A DNA stretch of 17,364 nucleotides, taken from Selenomonadaceae bacterium UBA2897. Its GTDB lineage: Bacteria; Bacillota; Negativicutes; Selenomonadales; Selenomonadaceae. The DNA lies in NCBI GenBank assembly GCA_002350105.1, contig DEDT01000031.1, positions 1,612 through 18,975 on the forward strand, given 5' to 3'. The first letter of the stretch is position 1, and the number at the start of each line of letters is the position of its first letter. This document shows, piece by piece, positions 15,069-17,364 of the stretch. Below the pieces are notes generated by a model that worked only from the letters and a program-made list of their open reading frames with translations, did no database searches and was not told the DNA's origin. Both the position numbers and the translations under genes were made by a program.

Positions 15069-15102
15069 GGCACGAAATGCATTTTTGGGGCACGAAATGC
15101 AT
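15069..15102. promoter_or_regulatory. Paired direct repeats upstream of the autotransporter
   Basis: GGCACGAAATGCAT occurs exactly at 15069-15082 and 15089-15102, a 20-nt period (about two helical turns). Each ends in the palindrome ATGCAT. The spacing suggests cooperative binding of a regulator on one DNA face, acting on the autotransporter gene that starts about 150 nt downstream on the minus strand. Confidence 0.5.
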
Positions 15103-15142
15103 CAAGGAGCACCAACCTGCTGCCCGCAGGACAAGCTGCACC

Positions 15143-15175
15143 AAAAAAACGCCTCCGTCCCATAGGACAGAAGCG
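15143..15175 (-). terminator. Rho-independent terminator of the DUF4258/YgiT pair
   Basis: The arms 15150-15160 and 15165-15175 form an 11-bp stem (two G-U pairs in the RNA) with a 4-nt loop, followed on the minus strand by seven U (A15143-A15149 on the plus strand). It lies 47 nt after the YgiT-type stop codon. Confidence 0.92.
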
Positions 15176-15221
15176 CTCCGCTTCATATTGATTTCGTAAG
15201 AAAACCTCAAAAAGATGCCTC

Positions 15222-15449
15222 TCATGCCACTTTATCGTATTCCACGATGGCCACTTCCTGCACCATATCGCGGATTTTATCGATAATCCGCTCCAGCCGG
15301 TCGGACACTTCATCGGTGTAGTACGCTTCGCCGCATTGCGTGCATACCATCGCCGGGACATCCTTAATCACGATGACGCAGTTCTCCAGCGTCGCCACAT
15401 ACGTCTTACGAGCGCGCTCCAAATCGCCTTTGCACATAAAGCATTTCAT
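15222..15449 (-). CDS. YgiT-type zinc-finger protein (MqsA N-terminal-like), putative antitoxin
   Basis: The 75-aa product has two CxxC zinc knuckles (C3/C6 and C36/C39). Between them is the TLENCVIVIKDVPAMVCTQCGEAYYTDEVSDRLERII pattern (given here as family landmarks VIKDVPA and CGEAYYTDEV) found in YgiT-type proteins. It lacks the C-terminal HTH of full MqsA, so it cannot be assumed to bind DNA. The start ATG 15447-15449 is set by GGAGGT 7 nt upstream; a frame starting at 15485 lies inside the neighbour's 3' end. It starts 5 nt after the DUF4258 stop, in the common order toxin-like gene first, and the pair ends at a strong terminator. Confidence 0.88.
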   Translation of the reverse strand: MKCFMCKGDLERARKTYVATLENCVIVIKDVPAMVCTQCGEAYYTDEVSDRLERIIDKIRDMVQEVAIVEYDKVA

Positions 15450-15454
15450 CTCTA

Positions 15455-15784
15455 TTACCTCCGCGTTTTTCCATCTGGCAGCCACTTGCGGGAATCCGGT
15501 TGATAAACTGTGATGATAACCGCCACGTCATTGAGAACGCCGCAAACGACATGAATCCACTTGCCGCCGACCGTGCATCCCAAGACCAGGCAGCTCGGCG
15601 TCGGGTATGCATCGGGATAATCCTCGATGACCTCGCCTGAAAGGATTGCCACCTTTACGTCCGCTTTGCTGATCCGACGCTCGTTCATCCGTTGCAACGC
15701 ATGTTCACGCCACAGGATCGAACGTTCCGACACGAGTTGCTTCAAGCGTTCAAAATCAACCAGTTGCTCTTCATTTTCCTGCAT
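15455..15784 (-). CDS. DUF4258-domain protein, putative RelE/BrnT-like toxin
   Basis: The 109-aa product matches the DUF4258 pattern: W-R-E-H-A-L-Q-R-M-N-E-R-R-I-S (about residues 25-39), then VIEDYPDAYPTPSCLVLG and IHVVCGVLNDVAVIITVYQPD. This fold is often compared with small mRNA-interferase toxins and is usually encoded next to a YgiT-type zinc-finger gene, as here. The start ATG 15782-15784 has AGGAG 8 nt upstream and the promoter at 15819-15847. The N-terminal 20 residues (QENEEQLVDFERLKQLVSE) are acidic and predicted helical. Toxin activity is inferred from family and gene order only. Confidence 0.85.
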   Translation of the reverse strand: MQENEEQLVDFERLKQLVSERSILWREHALQRMNERRISKADVKVAILSGEVIEDYPDAYPTPSCLVLGCTVGGKWIHVVCGVLNDVAVIITVYQPDSRKWLPDGKTRR

Positions 15785-15818
15785 GATACACTCCTGTGCG
15801 TGCTTTTATCTGCCTTTT

Positions 15819-15847
15819 ATTCTAGCGAAAATCGTCAATCTTCGCAA
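15819..15847 (-). promoter_or_regulatory. Promoter of the DUF4258/YgiT pair, with an imperfect palindrome
   Basis: TTGCGA (15842-15847) and TAGAAT (15819-15824) are 17 nt apart on the minus strand. The spacer and part of the -35 (15825-15845) form an imperfect palindrome beginning GCGAA and ending TTCGC, 16 of 21 positions symmetric, a possible operator. Confidence 0.6.
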
Positions 15848-15878
15848 CCTAACCCCAAAAAATTAAATCACCAACAAC

Positions 15879-17231
15879 TCAGTCGTCGCGCTTGGACTTG
15901 GCCTTGCTGTAGCGCGTGGTATGGGTGTAGAGGTAGGTGTCGTCCTCGTCTGTCAGCTTGAAGCTGCCTTCTTTCAGGTAGGCCGTCGCGTCGGCGGCGG
16001 GGTGGACGTTGCTCATCTGGTCGATGAGGTACTTTCGCACGCCATAGCCGCAGAGGACGGCGCAGATGAGGGCGCCGATGAACACGATGGTCATAGAAAC
16101 GCCATCCGTGCTGAGCAGCTCCTCCTCCTCGCTGACGAAGTCAATCAGGAAATAGCAGATGGGCAGGGCGATGAGCGAGGACACGCCCATATAGATGTAG
16201 GATTTCACATTATCATAGGGCAGGCTGCCCGCGATTTTGCCCGTCTGGCCGTTCATGAGGAACATGTACGGCGTGTTCTCGTAGCGCGTCGTGAGAATCC
16301 AGACCGGGGCCATCGCGTAGGTGACGGCACCCTTTTTCTTGTGTATGGTCGGCTCGCCCTGGATGGTGACGCTGTCATAGCCCTCCACCGTGTCCTGCAG
16401 CAGCTCGACCGCGCTGTCGGCGATGCGCTCGTCGGCGCGTGACACGGCGGCCTCGGCGTCGACGTCGTAACGGTCCGCCAGCGCCCCCGTGAGGTACGCA
16501 GGTGTGAACGGCTCCAGCTGTTTGTAGTCGAACGGCTCGATGCTCTCCATGAACGTATCGTCCATCTTGACACTGCCGTCGACGGGGATGCGCTCGAAGG
16601 TCATCTTGCCCGCGCGGTAGCACTCGTAGATTTTCGTCCTGGTCACGACCTCGTCATCATCGTTGTACTCCTCTTCCTCCTCGGCACGGAACGTGGCCTC
16701 GGCCCTGACCTTGGCGTCGAACAACCAGTAGGGCACGTACATCTGCTGCACGGCCTCCACGCGATTGCCCTTCCTGAAGGCCGCCGGCAGCAGCGTCTTG
16801 CCCTCGTAAAAGGCCTTGAGCGCCGCGACGGCATCTTTTTTCGTCTTCTGGAACGGGATAATCTCGTCCGGCTTCAGCGCGCCGTCAAAACGCGCGGGCA
16901 GCATGGTCGGGTTGCCGCAGTAGCAGCACTCCGTCGCCATCGTGTTCGCATCCGTGACGAGCTCGGCCCCGCAGGAGGAGCAGTGGAATACCTGCAGGCT
17001 GGCCCGTTCCTCCTCGCTCCAGTCCTCGCCCGCCTCGGCGGTCTCCCACTTTTCCTCCTGCTCGCGCTCCGCCGCGGCCGCGCGCTCCTGTGCCTTGGCG
17101 AAGAGCTCCTCTACCGTCTTCGTCTCCAGCGTCGTGCCACAGTACTCGCACGTGATATGGTCCGTGCCGGGCAGGTACGAGAGCGGCGCGCCGCAGTTCG
17201 GACAGGTATAGCTGACCGATGTATCAGCCAT
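15879..17231 (-). CDS. TFIIB-type zinc-ribbon membrane protein
   Basis: The 450-aa protein opens with a zinc ribbon (CPNCGAP at 10-16, CEYCGTT), followed by an acidic coiled-coil stretch (about 43-78). A second ribbon follows (CSSCGAE, CCYCGNP), then PDEIIPFQKTKKDAVAALKAFYEGKTLLPAAF. It ends with a large soluble domain and two hydrophobic segments near the C terminus (SYIYMGVSSLIALPICYFLIDF-type region and SMTIVFIGALICAVLCGYG). This is the uncharacterised Firmicute family annotated as TFIIB-type zinc ribbon-containing protein. The start ATG 17229-17231 has TGAGGTGA just upstream. It follows the SPFH-like gene by 39 nt, probably one operon. No function is established; a membrane-linked partner of the SPFH protein is an inference. 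Confidence 0.85.
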   Translation of the reverse strand: MADTSVSYTCPNCGAPLSYLPGTDHITCEYCGTTLETKTVEELFAKAQERAAAAEREQEEKWETAEAGEDWSEEERASLQVFHCSSCGAELVTDANTMATECCYCGNPTMLPARFDGALKPDEIIPFQKTKKDAVAALKAFYEGKTLLPAAFRKGNRVEAVQQMYVPYWLFDAKVRAEATFRAEEEEEYNDDDEVVTRTKIYECYRAGKMTFERIPVDGSVKMDDTFMESIEPFDYKQLEPFTPAYLTGALADRYDVDAEAAVSRADERIADSAVELLQDTVEGYDSVTIQGEPTIHKKKGAVTYAMAPVWILTTRYENTPYMFLMNGQTGKIAGSLPYDNVKSYIYMGVSSLIALPICYFLIDFVSEEEELLSTDGVSMTIVFIGALICAVLCGYGVRKYLIDQMSNVHPAADATAYLKEGSFKLTDEDDTYLYTHTTRYSKAKSKRDD

Positions 17232-17270
17232 AGGCTCACCTCATTTCTCTGCTACTATAGCTTGACCTGC

Positions 17271-17364
17271 TCACTGCTGGTCATGCTCATCAAATGGGTC
17301 GCCGCAGTTCGGGCAGAACTTGGGCGGCTTCGTCGGGTCCGCGGGCTCCCAGCCGCACTTGTCG
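17271..17364 (-). CDS. C-terminal end of a probable SPFH/zinc-ribbon protein (YdjI type), cut by window edge
   Basis: Only 31 codons are visible: DKCGWEPADPTKPPKFCPNC, then GDPFDEHDQQ and TGA (17271-17273). The C-x-x-W...KFCPNCG tail is the C-terminal zinc ribbon of SPFH-domain (virion core protein/YdjI-like) proteins, which are commonly encoded beside TFIIB-type zinc-ribbon proteins. Zinc-binding Cys pairs are partly visible: one before the Trp and the CPNC pair. The 39-nt gap to the next gene suggests co-transcription. The main domain is not in the window, so the assignment rests on the tail motif and context. Confidence 0.65.
   Translation of the reverse strand, partial: DKCGWEPADPTKPPKFCPNCGDPFDEHDQQ

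Larger units (their letters stand above)
14922..15221. other. 300-nt gap upstream of the autotransporter: regulatory region
   Basis: No gene is supported here. It holds, in minus-strand order, the terminator of the YgiT-type gene (15143-15175), two 14-nt direct repeats (15069-15102), a hairpin containing a dispersed repeat (14979-15009), and the autotransporter ribosome site (14928-14938). I could not identify a convincing -35/-10 pair; TATGGT with a TG two bases upstream near 15030 is a weak candidate. Confidence 0.6.

Noticed and set aside
14999..15361. 120-codon minus-strand frame over the YgiT-type gene and the gap
   Set aside because: It crosses the strong terminator at 15143-15175 and overlaps the recognised zinc-finger gene in another frame; no ribosome site.
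15785..15878. Terminator for the TFIIB-type zinc-ribbon gene
   Set aside because: Only a T-rich stretch near 15855-15865 was found, with no stable stem before it; read-through into the next promoter region cannot be excluded.

Overview
The window looks like chromosomal DNA of a diderm Firmicute of the class Negativicutes, probably a Selenomonas/Mitsuokella-like member of the Selenomonadales. This is inferred from three things together: a typical Firmicute ctsR-mcsA-mcsB-clpC operon with strong AAGGAGG ribosome sites, a propionate-pathway cluster (succinate:CoA transferase plus methylmalonyl-CoA decarboxylase parts), and a type V autotransporter that needs an outer membrane. GC content is high and every gene I can support lies on the minus strand, so the window is read here from right to left.

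Right end (17364-15222): the C-terminal end of a probable SPFH/zinc-ribbon protein, then a TFIIB-type zinc-ribbon membrane protein. Next comes a small toxin-antitoxin-like pair (DUF4258 protein, then a YgiT-type zinc-finger protein) with its own promoter and a strong terminator.

Middle (15221-6926): a regulatory gap with paired 14-nt direct repeats and a hairpin, followed by a very large modular autotransporter of about 2040 codons. Its signal-peptide part and its passenger/barrel part are in different frames, and the switch falls exactly at a run of seven G. Adding one G restores one continuous reading frame, so this looks like a phase-variable gene in the OFF state (or a sequencing error in a homopolymer). 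Downstream is an AAA-ATPase/PD-(D/E)XK nuclease gene, and just beyond it a 42-nt copy of the autotransporter 3' end, left as a remnant before a second terminator. The nuclease gene is thus bracketed by two copies of the autotransporter terminus.

Left of that (6818-2915): a propionate/Na+-decarboxylase cluster with succinate:CoA transferase, MmdA, a 51-residue MmdE-like protein and a biotin carrier, closed by a strong terminator. The membrane beta subunit (MmdB) and the anchor MmdD are absent here.

Left end (2902-1): the ctsR promoter and probable operator, then ctsR, mcsA, mcsB and the start of clpC (cut at its first Walker A motif). This is the protein-arginine phosphorylation/Clp protease quality-control operon. 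CtsR has a Leu inside its normally all-glycine loop, and its putative operator has unusual spacing.
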